From: Persicaria tinctoria
Taxonomy: Eukaryota; Streptophyta; Magnoliopsida; Caryophyllales; Polygonaceae
Assembly (NCBI GenBank): GCA_037127255.1
Contig: JBANSL010000018.1
Span: 22,913,175-22,977,174, forward strand
Direction of reading: 5' to 3'
DNA: 64,000 bases
This document shows positions 45,031-56,210 of this stretch, in pieces (within the stretch, counting starts at the first letter, position 1; each line of letters starts with the position of its first letter). A model generated the notes under the pieces. The model worked only from the letters and a program-made list of their open reading frames with translations. It was not told where the DNA came from and ran no database searches. The position numbers and the translations under genes were made by a program.

Positions 45031-45080
45031 GTCCATTAGCTCAATGGTTATGTACATTGTACACATCTGTGAAATCCATC
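45031..45080 (+). ncRNA. Degenerate tRNA-like element, copy 6
   Basis: GTCCATTAGCTCAATGGTTA resembles the 5' half of the 70-nt family, TGTAC-ATT-GTACA is the central stem, and GTGAAATCCATCC is a damaged T arm. The acceptor stem no longer pairs fully. Confidence 0.35.
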
Positions 45081-45809
45081 CGAAATGTTGGAGGAACTCT
45101 CTCTTTGGCCTATGATCTGTTTCACAAGCAAGCGTCCTAGCTTAGAACACACAAAGCAGCAAATAACAGTAATCGCAATAAAAACTCCAAACACAGTTTC
45201 AATTCAGGAACCACCTTTAAAGAATCAAAAGCGAACCTGTTCCATCGTCATCGTCTGTATTGTAGATGAGCAAATTAGGGCATCAGGCAAAGGACGCGAA
45301 GGGGTGCCTAGAGGTCGTTAATATGCGATAAAATGATCAATTTTCAAAGAGACGGATAAAGCAAAAGGGAGTTAGCAATCAAAAGAAATGGAGAATCATT
45401 GAGATCAACTTCATCTGGACAAATAAACGAAAACCAGGGTCTTCATAACTTCCACTCTCTCACTATCATCTCTGCACAAATCAAGTGAGACCCTAGAATC
45501 TAAAGTCACAGCAACTACAACAACTGAAGTTGTTACCTAAAGGATCATGTTAAAAATCCAATTATCAAATTCCAAAATGTAATTAGTGCCAAGACTTTAA
45601 ATGTCATCTTGAATGACTTCAAATTCGTCCAGAAAAAGAGTGATGATTTTATTTTATTTTGTGATATTAGGACGATCATTTTAACACTATATATCCGATT
45701 TGTAATCCGACTTTCGGTGTCGACAAAGGTCTAATTGACGAATAAAGGTCATGTTTATGTTGTCGGATACTCCCAAGTCACAACTCATGAAATTTTAATA
45801 TTTTTATAA
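45081..45809. other. Intergenic, no gene seen
   Basis: The 78-codon frame at 45085 has no domain. The right edge of this stretch meets the duplicated leader region of Myb-like copy 2. Confidence 0.4.
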
Positions 45810-46602
45810 ACTCACTTATAACTTTTACGGAGTGCCCAAAATTTGGTGAGTTTAATTTAGTAAAAAAACAAAAAGTTAAAGGACCCATTTGTAATTTTCT
45901 CTAAAATCTAGAGGTTTTCGTTGAAGTTTTTCAAAAATCAGGTCGCTTAATCATAAATTCAAGTTCCCACCCATAGAAGCTCTTCCCCGTAGGTGGAGCC
46001 TTCAATCTCCCATTCACCAAAGCCCTAACCGGCGGCATCTAACCCTAGCACCCCCATCCAGCGCCACTTCCTCTCCGTCGCTACACCGGCCATCTCCCCT
46101 TAGCTACTCGCCTTACCATAGCTCATCAGTCGGTCGCTCCGCTGCTATCCTGAGCATGTATTTGAAGCCAGCATCTTACCAATTGTTTCAAGTCTTGTGA
46201 AATCAGTCCGTCAGGTTTGAACCTTTACTAAATAAGAAATTAGCTTACGTTATTGCGAGTTGCGTTTATATGGAATTTCTTCATAATTCGATTCAATTGC
46301 ATTGCTTATTGATCTAGAATTTCCTTTTCCATGAGCAACTATTCCCTCTACATTCTCAACAGTTTGAAATTTATGCTTTTTGTTCAGGAAACAGTTGTTC
46401 AGAATATGATCTTGTTCTCTATCAGCTTGCTTTGAGAATTGAGTTTTTCCACCGGTTTTTGCTGGTATATCTTGTATTTTTGAGTTTAGTGTCAGTTCAT
46501 AAAGACTCTGAAAGAAAATAGAAATTGAAGTTGAACACAGTGGCAGAAAGGAAAAGGCGTTGAATTCAATCAGGAGGGTCGAGTGTTGGTAAGGATACTG
46601 TC
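45810..46602 (+). promoter_or_regulatory. Duplicated promoter and leader of Myb-like copy 2
   Basis: From CTCACTTATAACTTTTACGG onward the sequence is matched almost base for base at 56713-57501 upstream of copy 3. The leader has an intron at 46215-46387 (GTCCGTCAG|GTTTGA ... TTTTTGTTCAG|GAAACAG). This marks the left boundary of a segmental duplication of about 2.6 kb. Copy 1 does not share this promoter. Confidence 0.65.
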
Positions 46603-48323
46603 ATGGCTATGGCTAGTAATGGGGAGGTTGAGGAAGAGACTATGATGTCCGGTGATGAGGAGAGGGAAGAAGAAAGTAACAGTGGCATTGCTGGTGAGGA
46701 TGTGTTAGCTGGTCATGAGAATGATGGAGAAGTCAAGAAAAGGAAGAATGAGAAGAGGGATCATATTAAGTTATTTGATGAGAAGGAGATGACAGTGAAG
46801 AATAAGAAGAAGAAAGGAAAGGATAATGTCGTAGGAGCTAGTATCAAAGGGAGGAAAGTAGAAAGAATAAAAGAAATGCCAAAGGGCAATACGAAAGCTG
46901 ATGACAAGGAAAACGATGGGTGCGAAGGTGGTAATGAGGGGACGGAAAAAGAAAGTAAGGATGGCGTAAATGGTGAGGGTGCGAAGATGAGAAGGAAGGA
47001 AACGACGGGTGATGTAATGAGATCGGCTAGGGAGGAAAGGAAGCTGGAAAAGAGAAGAATGAATAAGAAGGATGGTGTGTTAGCTGGCCATGAGAATGTC
47101 GGAGAAGTAAAGAAAAGGAAGAGGGTTCATATGAAGTTAATCAATGGTAAGGAGACCACGTTGGAAAACAAGAAGAAGAAGAAGAACGAAAGGGATGATG
47201 TCCTAGAAGCTGGCATAGCATGGAAGGTAGTAGCAAGAAAAAAGGAAATGCTGAAGGATGATAAAAATGCTCATAACAAGGAGAAAAAGAGGAAGGTGAA
47301 GGAAATTGAGGATGTTGTGTTCGCTGAAAATAAAGCTAATTGTAAAGTTCTGAAATCCAAAAAGAGAAAGAGAGACTCTTCCAAACCTGTGACACCGGAG
47401 AGCAACAAATCTAGAGGATTCGGATTTTCAGAGGAGGTGAAGGATATGCCTCCCTTTGACGAGGGTAGTTTAGTGCAAGGCAAGCGGTTTTCGAATGTAG
47501 AGAACGAATTGATTAAAAAGGCTGTTGACAGGTATATAGAAGCAATGCAGCTGGGCGAAAAGGGTTTGCATATGATTCTCAACTGTAGATCTCACCCACA
47601 AGTAAAAGGTTGTTGGAAAGTGATCAGTGCTGCGTTGCCTTGGAGACCATACAGTAGCGTTTACCTGCGAACTCACAAACTGTATGAACGAGGTGAGAGT
47701 AACTGGACTGCGGAGGAAGTTGAGTTTATTAGGGAGTTCTATAAGAAATATGGTCCGAAATGGAAAATGATGGGGGATAAGCTGGGCAGATACCATCATC
47801 ACGTGAGGAACACATTTCAGAGATACAAGCTCATCGATCTGAATAAAGGGAAATGGTCCCAAGACGAATACCGAAGGTTGTTTGAACTAGTGAATGAAGA
47901 TCTGCTGATGAAAGTTTCCGAGGAGAAAAAACAAAGCACGGGATGTTGAAGGATAACATCCACTGGGAGGTAATCAGTGATGAACTAGGTACCCGGAATA
48001 ATTCAAAGTGCTGCTTGAAGTGGTACACGCAGCTAACATCGCCTATGGTTGCTCAAGGCGAATGGGCGGATGTCGATGATTATCGTATGGTGTCCGTGCT
48101 AGTTGGCCTTGACGCCAGTTGTGAAGAGGAAGTGGACTGGGAGAATCTGCTGGGACATAGGTCGGGTGACCTGTGCCGAAAGCGTTGGCTGCAGATGTCG
48201 CGACACCTTGGTGAGCATGGGAATAAATCATTTTCGGAGCAAGTTGATGTCCTTTCAAAGAGATACTGTCCGGATTTCGCAGAAGTAAGAGAGGCGTTGG
48301 ATGCCAGACCGGTTGTCGATTGA
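46603..48323 (+). pseudogene. Myb/SANT REB1/TTF1-like copy 2, one frameshift
   Basis: Open from ATG 46603 for 448 codons: a Lys/Glu-rich N-terminus without the intron of copy 1, then GKRFSNVENELIKKAVDRYI, WTAEEVEFIREFYKKYGPKW, and GKWSQDEYRRLFELVNEDL. At about 47930 copy 3 has AAAAAATCGAAGCACGGG and this copy AAAAAACAAAGCACGGG, a net loss of one base that ends the frame at 47949. The next frame (47943-48323) continues the domain (HWEVISDELGTRNNSKCC through DARPVVD). Either a truncated protein lacking the last Myb-like unit is made, or the gene is dead, or the assembly has an error. The site is only partly homopolymeric. Confidence 0.75.
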
Positions 48324-48741
48324 TTTTGATATCCCTTTGCTGGAGTGCGACTTTTTGCGATGGCCCCATAAACGGGTTGTTTATATCTCCTCAACTGTGC
48401 TAGCCATCAAAAGTGACCATCAGATGGATCAGGATTCAGGTGTGTTGAATCTATAATATTATATTATTATAACAATTATTATTATTATAACAAGAAAAGT
48501 TGTGTGCAAGCGTAAAAAATGCGTACCTAATAAATAACTATCCGATTATACAAAATCGGTTATCCAATCATAGTTTTAGAAAATTGATCACAATTTATGT
48601 CATTATAGTCACTCTAAAGTTGAGGCGTTTACTGCACCCAGTCGTTTCACCAAAAAATTGAGGCTTGCTTTTGCTCTCTCAATCTCCTCCCTTCTTTAGT
48701 TTCTCTCCTTTTTCAGTTTCTGTAACTCTAAATTTGAAGTA
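48324..48741. other. 3' flank of copy 2
   Basis: Similarity to the copy 3 unit ends after GGTGTGTTGAAT near 48450, followed by a short TTA-rich stretch. No gene. Confidence 0.45.
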
Positions 48742-49380
48742 ATGGCGATCAGGATCCCTGAAGTGAAGATCAGTTGCAGCAGTGAACCTGTCACCTTCCC
48801 TGCCCTCCCCATTCACGTTTCTGGTTTTGGTGCCCGCTCCTCCACTACCGCCTTTCATCTCCCTACATTTTCCCCCTATCTGTTCAGGATTTCAGCCACT
48901 GAATTTGGAATTTCTAGCGTTTTGGCCTTCGGGAGATTCGGACTTTTAATGTGTCCGCGTTTCAGCTTCTGGAGGTAAAGTTCCAAGCCCTAATTTCTGT
49001 TTCAATATGGCCTTCAAAGTTTGATTCTTGATGGCTTCTTTTTCGTTTTGATTATGCGACGATATTTCGTTATGGATCGTGATTTTCCAAACCAATAGCG
49101 AAAATTGGCCTGCAAGCTGTTCATCCACTTATTCGAAGATCTGCTGTAGTCTCAACAAGTCTAATCATGAAATTCAAGCATTTAGAAAGCGAAGTTAGTG
49201 TGAACGGTTAACATGCAGCTGATTTCCTGTGATTTAAGATTTAAAAAAATTAATTAGATTTCTTCATAACCCCATCCTGACTTCTGTCTTCTCAGAGAGT
49301 AGTTGGGAGCCAGCTTATGTATGAAAAAGATGGCTTCTTTAGGCATAAATCGACTTCTTCGGCCATTTCCCGTGATACTG
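48742..49380 (+). pseudogene. 5' exons of an unrecognised gene
   Basis: A CT-rich leader and good start context (GAAGTAATGGCGATC) open a 78-codon exon MAIRIPEVKISCSSEPVTFP through RFSFWR, ending at a GTAAAG donor near 48976, serine- and hydrophobic-rich like a targeting peptide. A plausible second exon follows an AG at about 49297: RVVGSQLMYEKDGFFRHKST and SSAISRDTGGTR. Beyond 49440 only repeats are found for 5 kb, so the gene seems split or truncated by transposon insertion. Further exon-like blocks at 54606 and 55303 may or may not belong to it. No family recognised. Confidence 0.35.
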
Positions 49381-49439
49381 GTGGAACCAGGGTTCGGTTT
49401 CAATCCCTTAATTTAGTTTGGTAAAAGGAATGGAATGAG

Positions 49440-50742
49440 TTAGGGCGTGTTTGGCATGCACATTTTTTAATCTAGCTTAAGATTATAATCTAGCTTAAGA
49501 CTATAATCTAAATGAAAATTTTAATCTAGCTTAAGATTGAGCATCTTGTTTGGCATAACCGTTGATTATTCAACCTTTTTGGAGATTAAATAGTAAAATT
49601 ATCAAAATGGGTCTATTTTATTAGATGCATGACTTTATAGTCCGATCATATTTGGTCTGGGCTATAAAGTTCCTTTATAAATGAGAACAAATACATGACT
49701 TTATAGACTAGCAACAATACCAGACTATGAAGCCAAAATCATACATTGTCAACAAGGGTGATATTTTTTTTTATTGAGCTTGGTTTTGTGATCATATTCG
49801 GCTCGCGAGTAATTAGACAAGCTGGAGCTTGAATTCGAGCTCCTTTGCTCGTTTTTGCTTGTTATGCTTGTTTTTTGTTGTTATGCTTGTTTTGTCAATT
49901 TTGCTCATTTTGATTGCTTTAAACTCATTTTCAAGCTTATTTCAACATGTCTTTAACCCCATATCTTTGTATTAGGAATTACACGTAAAAATACATTTAG
50001 AACTCAAAAGTACATAGTCTCAAAATGACAAGTTCAGACAAAACACAAGCTGAATAACACATTCAATAACAAGCCAAGTTATTCCCTTCCTTCATCTTTG
50101 ATAAAACAACCTTACATCTTGCAAGGGACATTCATAAATCCATCTATCATCTTGTCCTCTTCTACATGGATCACACTCTTAACATCCTTAAAATACATCC
50201 CTACAAGTTTCATATTGACCAAAAGTGTATTCCAACTCAAATACAACTCCTAGCAGAAACGTAAATCCAAATGTCGCAGGGAATGAAGGTATTGAATCCC
50301 ATATTTGGGCAATTGAAATGTCTTGTTCTGAAATCCAAGTATCGATTCCTCAAGTCCCTGTAAAGCCTTCCATGGCATCCCTACTTCACTTCCCATCTTG
50401 TAATCCTCATCATCTTCTTCACCTATTTCACCATTGTATAAAGACAAGACTTTTGAGGGCAGTTAGATGTGCAAGCCCACGACGAGACTCCCACTTTTGA
50501 TGGTAGCAGTAAATTAATGGCTAATCTCTAGAGTGCAGTAAGGTGCTTTATCCACCTATTTTAGGGATGTTTATGAAATATGTTTTCCATGAAATTTGTG
50601 ACAATGGGTGAATGCAAGAAATCTGTTTCTAAAATTTCTGAAATTTCCTCAATTTTGGGATAGTTCTCCTGGTCAGTGGCTCGCTTGCCAGCTGGTGGCC
50701 GATGAGGAACACCAGAGTCTACTGTAACAATATGAATGTCAC
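49440..50742. other. Intergenic, repeat remnants
   Basis: 49.44-49.58 kb starts GGGCGTGTTTGGCATGCA and repeats TAATCTAGCTTAAGA three times, like the edge of a hAT-type MITE. The remainder has no supportable gene. Confidence 0.35.
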
Positions 50743-51141
50743 CGGAAAAACAGATTTCTATTTATAAAACTGAAACAGATTTCTGTAAAACAGATTTCTA
50801 TGTCAAAACAGATTTCTGTAAAACAGATTTCTATTTATAAAAATCTGTTTTCTATGTAAAAACAGATTTTTGTAAAAACAGATTTCTATTTCATATTTCT
50901 GTAAAAAACAGATTTCTCAAAACAGATTTCTGTGTCAAAACAGATTTCTGTAAAAATCTGTTTTCTATGTCAAAACAGATTTCTGTAAAACAGATTTCTA
51001 TTTATAAAAATCTGTTTTCTATGTCAAAACAGATTTCTGTAAAACAGATTTCTATTTATAAAAATCTGTTTTCTATGTAAAAACAGATTTTTGTAAAAAC
51101 AGATGTCTATTTCATATTTCTGTAAAAAACAGATTTCTCAA
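50743..51141. repeat. AACAGATTTCTGTAAA minisatellite with both orientations
   Basis: The 14-18-bp unit AAACAGATTTCT(A/G)T recurs over twenty times. Reverse-complement forms (AAATCTGTTTTCTATGT) are interspersed at regular places. A higher-order block of about 190 bp (from CTATTTATAAAAATCTGTTT to AACAGATTTCTCAAAA) occurs twice. The array ends at the eroded left terminus of the Mutator-like element. Confidence 0.85.
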
Positions 51142-51851
51142 AATGAATAGCCAGTAAAGATGTAAGATGCAGTAAACCACCCGTTAAATGTATCCCGTCA
51201 ACAACTCACCACCCATATCAAATCTGGCGTTAAGTTTCTGTTTACCAAATGTAAAAAGACACAAATACCCTGATAATTAAAGAAAACAAAAGGAGAAGCA
51301 GACCAAACGAAGCAGCAGATGAAGATGATCAACCACTCGTACAATCTCTCCTCTAAATCTCTTTGAATCGTGCGATTGAGTGAAGAATACGGAGAAAAGA
51401 AGAGACGACTAGCGATTTGAGTCACCGAATCGAAGTCGCGCTTGTGTATTGCACATGAGAAGGTTGGTATCTAATTTAGGGTTTACTTCTACAAATTTGG
51501 GGATTTTGTCGATAAAAAACCTGGTTGTTGAGGGGGTTAGCAGTAAATCCTTTTTCAAATGTTGTTATCAATGGCGTTTATTTGTGGTTTGTAAAGGCTT
51601 GTAAGTTTATAAAATGAAAACCCATTTCTGATGGGATTAAAGACGTTGATGGTGTAGAACAATGGTGTAGAAAGATGCTTCTGTTTGGTCTTGTTTGTGT
51701 ATTGAGAAGGTTAGTATCTAATTTTGGGTTTTGGTTAGGGGCAATCAATTCAAAGTGGTAATTGAATCTTCGTTTGATTAATGGAAAAATTATTGAGAGA
51801 AATCTGATGTTCTTTGTTTGCAAGGTAGGAAATGGAACATACAACTTCTAA

Positions 51852-52345
51852 TGTGAGTGTGGAGTTATATGTCATTACTACATGTCTATGACTGATGACA
51901 ATCCTAGTAGAAGATTCATACGATGTGGTAACCATAAGGTGAGTATGACAATAGTTTTCACATATATTTTTCTTGGTGATACAATTTTTTTGAACTAATT
52001 GGTGTAATGAGATTTCAGGTTGGAGGATGTGGTTATTGGGAATGATTTAATCCTCCATTATGTAATACGGCAAAATAATTTATTCCATTGATAAGAGACG
52101 AGATGTTAAGATTGATGGACACATTACAAGTTAAAGAGACAATGGTTACAACTTATGAGGATGAAATTCGAAGGCTTCAAGAGGAGGTGAGACAACTTAG
52201 AAATTATGTTGATGTTGGGGATGAGACTTCAATTGACGCATGTAAGGCCAGGAGCTCAATCTGTCCACCAAGATCTTGCAAAGCTCTTGTGCGAATCATT
52301 TGTGCTATTGGAGTTGTTTTTGTTGTTGCAAAGCTCTTGCACTAG
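51852..52345 (+). pseudogene. GRF-type zinc-finger / coiled-coil / TM protein relic
   Basis: Exon 51852-51938 reads CECGVICHYYMSMTDDNPSR and RFIRCGNHK. After a GT-AG intron, 52019 onward reads VGGCGYWE, then TGA (52043), FNPPLC, a TAA (52076), then RDEMLRLMDTLQVKETMV, a coiled coil (TTYEDEIRRLQEEVRQLRNY) and a C-terminal hydrophobic helix (VRIICAIGVVFVVAKLLH). The CxCG...NPxRxFxxC...CGYWxW order is the zf-GRF signature of small plant proteins. The upstream ATG (MEHTTSN) is out of frame. Two in-frame stops show it is dead. Its place between the TIRs marks it as transposon cargo. Confidence 0.7.
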
Positions 52346-52588
52346 GTTGCCATTGAGGATTAGTTATTTTATGGAAGGATGTACGAGTACCTTATTTGTA
52401 GGGAGGTGTACACTAAGTACCTTGTACTAAACATGTGTTGTCTCATCCGTAGCTCAAGCATGTGTAAATTGCTAATGTTAAATGTTAAAAGCATGCAGAC
52501 TTTCTCCCTGTTTTGTTGCTGTCATTGAAGCTACATTCACGTTTCAAGCCCCATATTTTGCACTCATAATTTATGTATGTTTTTTTTA

Positions 52589-53290
52589 GGCAAAATTACA
52601 GAAAACCACCCTTTAAATATGGGTGTTTTCACTTAACCACCCTTTAAATTCAAAATTACAGAAAACCACCCTTTAAATGGTATTTGCTTACAACTCACCA
52701 CCCATTCAACTATTTTCTTTAATTTATCATTAAATATATTATATTTTAAAATTTTTAATCTCAAATTTGATTGTAAATATATTTATATTTTGAATTTAAG
52801 GGGTTGATCATATTTTAGGGATTATTTTATTTATTTTTTAAAAAATAAAATAAATATAGCCTAGAATTATTATCTTAATTGATGGTTGAAAATGTTTATA
52901 GAATTTTAAAATATTATGGAAATTACTCTTATTTATTTATATTTTAAATAAGAGTAATTTACATAATGTTTTAAACATTTATAAACATTTTCAAACATAA
53001 ATTAAGATAATAATTATAGGCTTTGTTGATTATTATTTTTAAAAATAAATACAATGATCCCTAAAATATAATTGGGCCCTAAAATTCAAATTTTGAATAT
53101 ATTTACAATCAAATTTGAGTTTAAAAATATTAAAATATAATATATTTAATGATAAAGTAACGAAAATAGTTGAATGTGTGGTGAGTTGTAAACAAATACC
53201 ATTTAAAGGGTGGTTTTATGTAATTTTATATTTAATGGGTGGTTAAGTGAAAACACCCATATTTAAAGGGTGGTTTTATGTAATTTTCCC
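52589..53290. mobile_element. 702-bp foldback element nested in the MULE
   Basis: The whole element is one inverted repeat with arms of about 345 bp. Left GGCAAAATTACAGAAAACCA and TATGGGTGTTTTCACTTAAC match inverted right GGGAAAATTACATAAAACCA and TATGGGTGTTTTCACTTAAC, and the pairing continues to the centre near 52.94 kb. A 9-bp duplication TTTTTTTTA lies at 52580-52588 and 53291-53299. Its ends (AAAATTACA-AAAACCAC...TTAAATAT) are related to the preserved end of the host element, so it is probably a deletion derivative of the same Mutator-like family. Confidence 0.85.
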
Positions 53291-53817
53291 TTTTTTTTAT
53301 TGTCATAGAAGCTCTCACAACAACCTGTACAAATGCTCAGTTCCATCACCATGACAACATTTGAAGGGATGATATGTTCCTCACTTCCTCAAATTAAACA
53401 AGAATTTACCAACAAAGACATCTCATGAAAATCCATTAGCACGACACCACCTGTACAATGCTAAATTCCATTACCAACAAAGACATATCCTGAAAATCTT
53501 GGAAGTAAATAGCTCACACAATTGCTTTTCAAAGTACCGATGCAAGTTGACTTATATTAGTCATTTAGATGGTGCAAACTACATAGTTGTTAACAAGGAT
53601 AGAAAATATACCCATATGTTTATAGGGTTACACATCATGCTTTTCAAAGTACTAACAAAGCATATACTTGGGGCTTAGAGTAAGTGCAAAATAGGATCAA
53701 AATACAAAGTTTTTGTATGTTGAGCAGATAGCTGCCAATGCCACTAGTTCTCCAAGCTCCAGGGCTGTCCAAAATACATAAAATTCTCAAAAGGATGTTC
53801 TTTACGGGTTGATCTCA

Positions 53818-53946
53818 GGGATGGCTATGGATTTGTTCGCACTTCCAACGACGCCTTCAAGCTGAGATATAGATGAGATAACTTGTTTTCTAGGTGGGAC
53901 AGTTGGAAAATACTTTTGTGCGAAGCTTGTTCCTACATATTCCTAC
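53818..53946 (-). pseudogene. 3' exon-like relic on the minus strand of the MULE
   Basis: Reads VGTSFAQKYFPTVPPRKQVI and SSISQLEGVVGSANKSIAIP-EINP then a stop. Its composition is coding-like and it is preceded by an acceptor-like sequence, but no upstream exon is recognisable. Possibly the end of a second cargo ORF. Confidence 0.3.
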
Positions 53947-54599
53947 ACATGTCAATAATAACAGGACCATGTATAACCAAACAAATACACCAAAATATTA
54001 AAAAAAAGTCATAAATGTGATAAAAGAAAGCATATAGAAAGTGGGTTTTCATTTATGAGTTTGCAAGCATTTAAAAACCAAAGAAGCACTGCTATTGATT
54101 ATCACATATGAAAAATACTTTAATGCTACATCCATCCAAACCAGTGTCTTGATCGACAAAGCCCCCCAAATTTGTAGAAGTAAACCCTAAAATTAGATAC
54201 CAACCTTCTCATGTGCAATACACAAGCACGACTTCGATTCGGTGACTCAAATCGCCAATCGTCTTCTTCTTTCTTCTTATTTTTCACTCGATTGTGCGAT
54301 TCATGGGGATTTAGACAAGAGGAGATTGTACGAAGGGAACCTCCGGTAATCTTCATCTTCTTCTCCTTTTGTTTTCTTTAATTTCTAGGGGTATTTGTGT
54401 CTTTTTACCTTTGGTAAACGGGAACTTGACACCAGGTGGAATGTGGGTGGTGAGTTGTTGACGGGATACATTTAACGGGTGGTTTACTGTAAATTTGATT
54501 TTAACGGGTGGTTATGTGAAAACTCATATATTTAACGAGTGGTTTTGTGTAATTTTGCCTAAATATATTGCTTCTAAGTGGTTTTATTTTGATTTTTCT

Positions 54600-55749
54600 T
54601 TCAGGATCCCGTGAGAAGTGTTGTCATAGATTCATGTATGCGTGCAGCAGGTAATGGAAGGGAAAGCATTCAGAGAAAAGTACAGTGTCTTGGAATTTCT
54701 CTCTTTCTTCATTATTTTTAATGATTTGCTTGAGGGGTTTCTATCTATAGAATGATCATGTCCTATAGCTCATGCTATTTGCTGCAACTTGTAGGTACTG
54801 TTCATTTTCATGCTTTATAACTCTTCGAATCACATTGACCAGTTAAAGGTGTAGTGAATTTCTTTCTAAAGTATCTTAACCGGAGAACTTCTGATTTGAT
54901 TTGATTTGCGTGTTTGCAATGCGGGTAATCATTTCTATCATTTTCCCTGCTGATACACTAAGTTAATTTCCATGAGCTGCTTTGATTCATTATGAAAGAG
55001 ATTGACTTTTAGCGACTATGTTCTTGGTTGATAGCACCCCCTTGCATAAGCTATCGTATGTTATCATGTGACACTGAAATTATGAAGAAATATGATTTTA
55101 TTCCAGATATGTCAAATTAATTGCTTTGTTCACATTCTTATGTCAATAAACATAGAATCACACCTTTTCCCCATCTTTACATACCACGATTGTCTCTATT
55201 GGAAACAGTTACCGGACAAGGTTTTATGGGGATTTCAATATCAATTTCTCTTCAAGTGAATTAATCTTTTTTCTCTTTCTTTTGACATGTGAATTATTTT
55301 TCAGAGAAGATATCCAGAGATCCTTTTGCAGGGGAGAAAAGATACCAAAGCCCCCCGTCCATGCAAATACACCATCTTCAAAGCAAAAGAGTTGTATAGA
55401 AAACCTCGCTCATGTCTGTACACCATCACCAAGCTCTAAACCTTCTCCAGCGCCGCGGAGCTCCAAAGATAGCGAAGCTCATGCACATACCACATCAGCA
55501 AAATCATGCCTTGGTTTTGTGAGATGCAACAGGCACGGTCTGATGGCAGTCATGGCACTCTTGCACTGCAACAGAAGTCCAAGTCAGAGAAAAAGCCTGC
55601 GTGGGCTAACAAAAACAGGTTTGTTTTATTGGTTTGTTGGTGCACCTGATGCTTTCAGTTCTCCATTGATGTTTGATTGTCTATCATCTGTCTATGAAGG
55701 CCAATGGAAATCAACAGCAAGAAACCAATTAGTAGACTCAAAGAAGTAA
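54600..55749 (+). other. Exon-like blocks, unrecognised
   Basis: After TTTCTTTCAG at 54604, DPVRSVVIDSCMRAAGNGRE and SIQRKVQCLG reads as an exon. A second block after an AG at about 55302 is open to 55749 (GEKIPKPPVHANTPSSKQKS through QLVDSKK, 155 codons from an alternative start), rich in Ser/Pro/Lys, and its alternative frame also looks coding near 55530-55617 (KSKSEKKPAWANKNR). It may be the displaced 3' part of the gene that starts at 48742. No domain found. Confidence 0.25.
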
Positions 55750-56022
55750 TCCAAGCTCCTAAAGAAGGTGAATATGGAGTTACAGACTAATAGAAACATA
55801 GTGGAATTTATATTTATATTGTTTTTACCTTGCTTTGAACTTTGGGGAAGAAAATGTTTGCAAGTTATTTTCGGTGTTGTTACTCTTTTTGCAACTGAAA
55901 CAATATATAGTATATTCTGTCAATCGAAACTCTAGGACAAAACTGGCGATGGACTCCTTCACTTTTCAAATATATAACACTGAAAATCCTTTGAGGATTT
56001 TATACTTTCTATCCCCATGACT
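55750..56022. other. No gene seen
   Basis: AT-rich flank, possibly 3' UTR of the exon-like blocks. Confidence 0.3.
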
Positions 56023-56210
56023 AGACCTGGGCAAACGCGGGTCGGCCCGCCCGCCCGCAAAATTGGACAGGCTTGGGTAGGGGCAAAAGCCCAGCCCGGC
56101 CCGCGCCCGCAGCGGGAACGGGATTGGGTAAGCCATTCTACCCGTTGCGGGCCGCTAGGCCCGTAACGGGTACTCGCTAATTTTTTAATATATATTTTAT
56201 TAAATATATA
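56023..56210 (+). mobile_element. hAT-type terminus (single end)
   Basis: Starts CTAGACCTGGGCAAACGCGG and continues with GGCCCGCCCGC, GCCCAGCCCGGCCCGCGCCC and GGGTACTCGC, the GC-rich subterminal pattern of many plant hAT elements. The partner end was not found, and the following AT-rich tandem repeat may be internal. Confidence 0.45.

Larger units (their letters stand above)
51169..54560. mobile_element. Mutator-like element with ~345-bp TIRs
   Basis: The left arm 51169-51512 and the right arm 54145-54491 are inverted repeats: CAGTAAACCACCCGTTAAAT, GTATCCCGTCAACAACTCAC, CAAAAGGAGAAG, GAGTCACCGAATCGAAGTCG, CACATGAGAAGGTTGGTATC, each found reversed on the right. The right side keeps about 70 extra terminal bases ending AGGCAAAATTACAC (inverted), so the left terminus is eroded. 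It carries a GRF zinc-finger relic (+), a minus-strand ORF relic and a nested foldback element. No MURA transposase domain is recognisable. Very long TIRs with cargo genes point to a Mutator-like element. Confidence 0.75.

Noticed and set aside
50743..51141. CRISPR-like array
   Set aside because: Units are variable in length and orientation, spacers are themselves repeat-derived, and the context is a plant genome with introns. It is a minisatellite.
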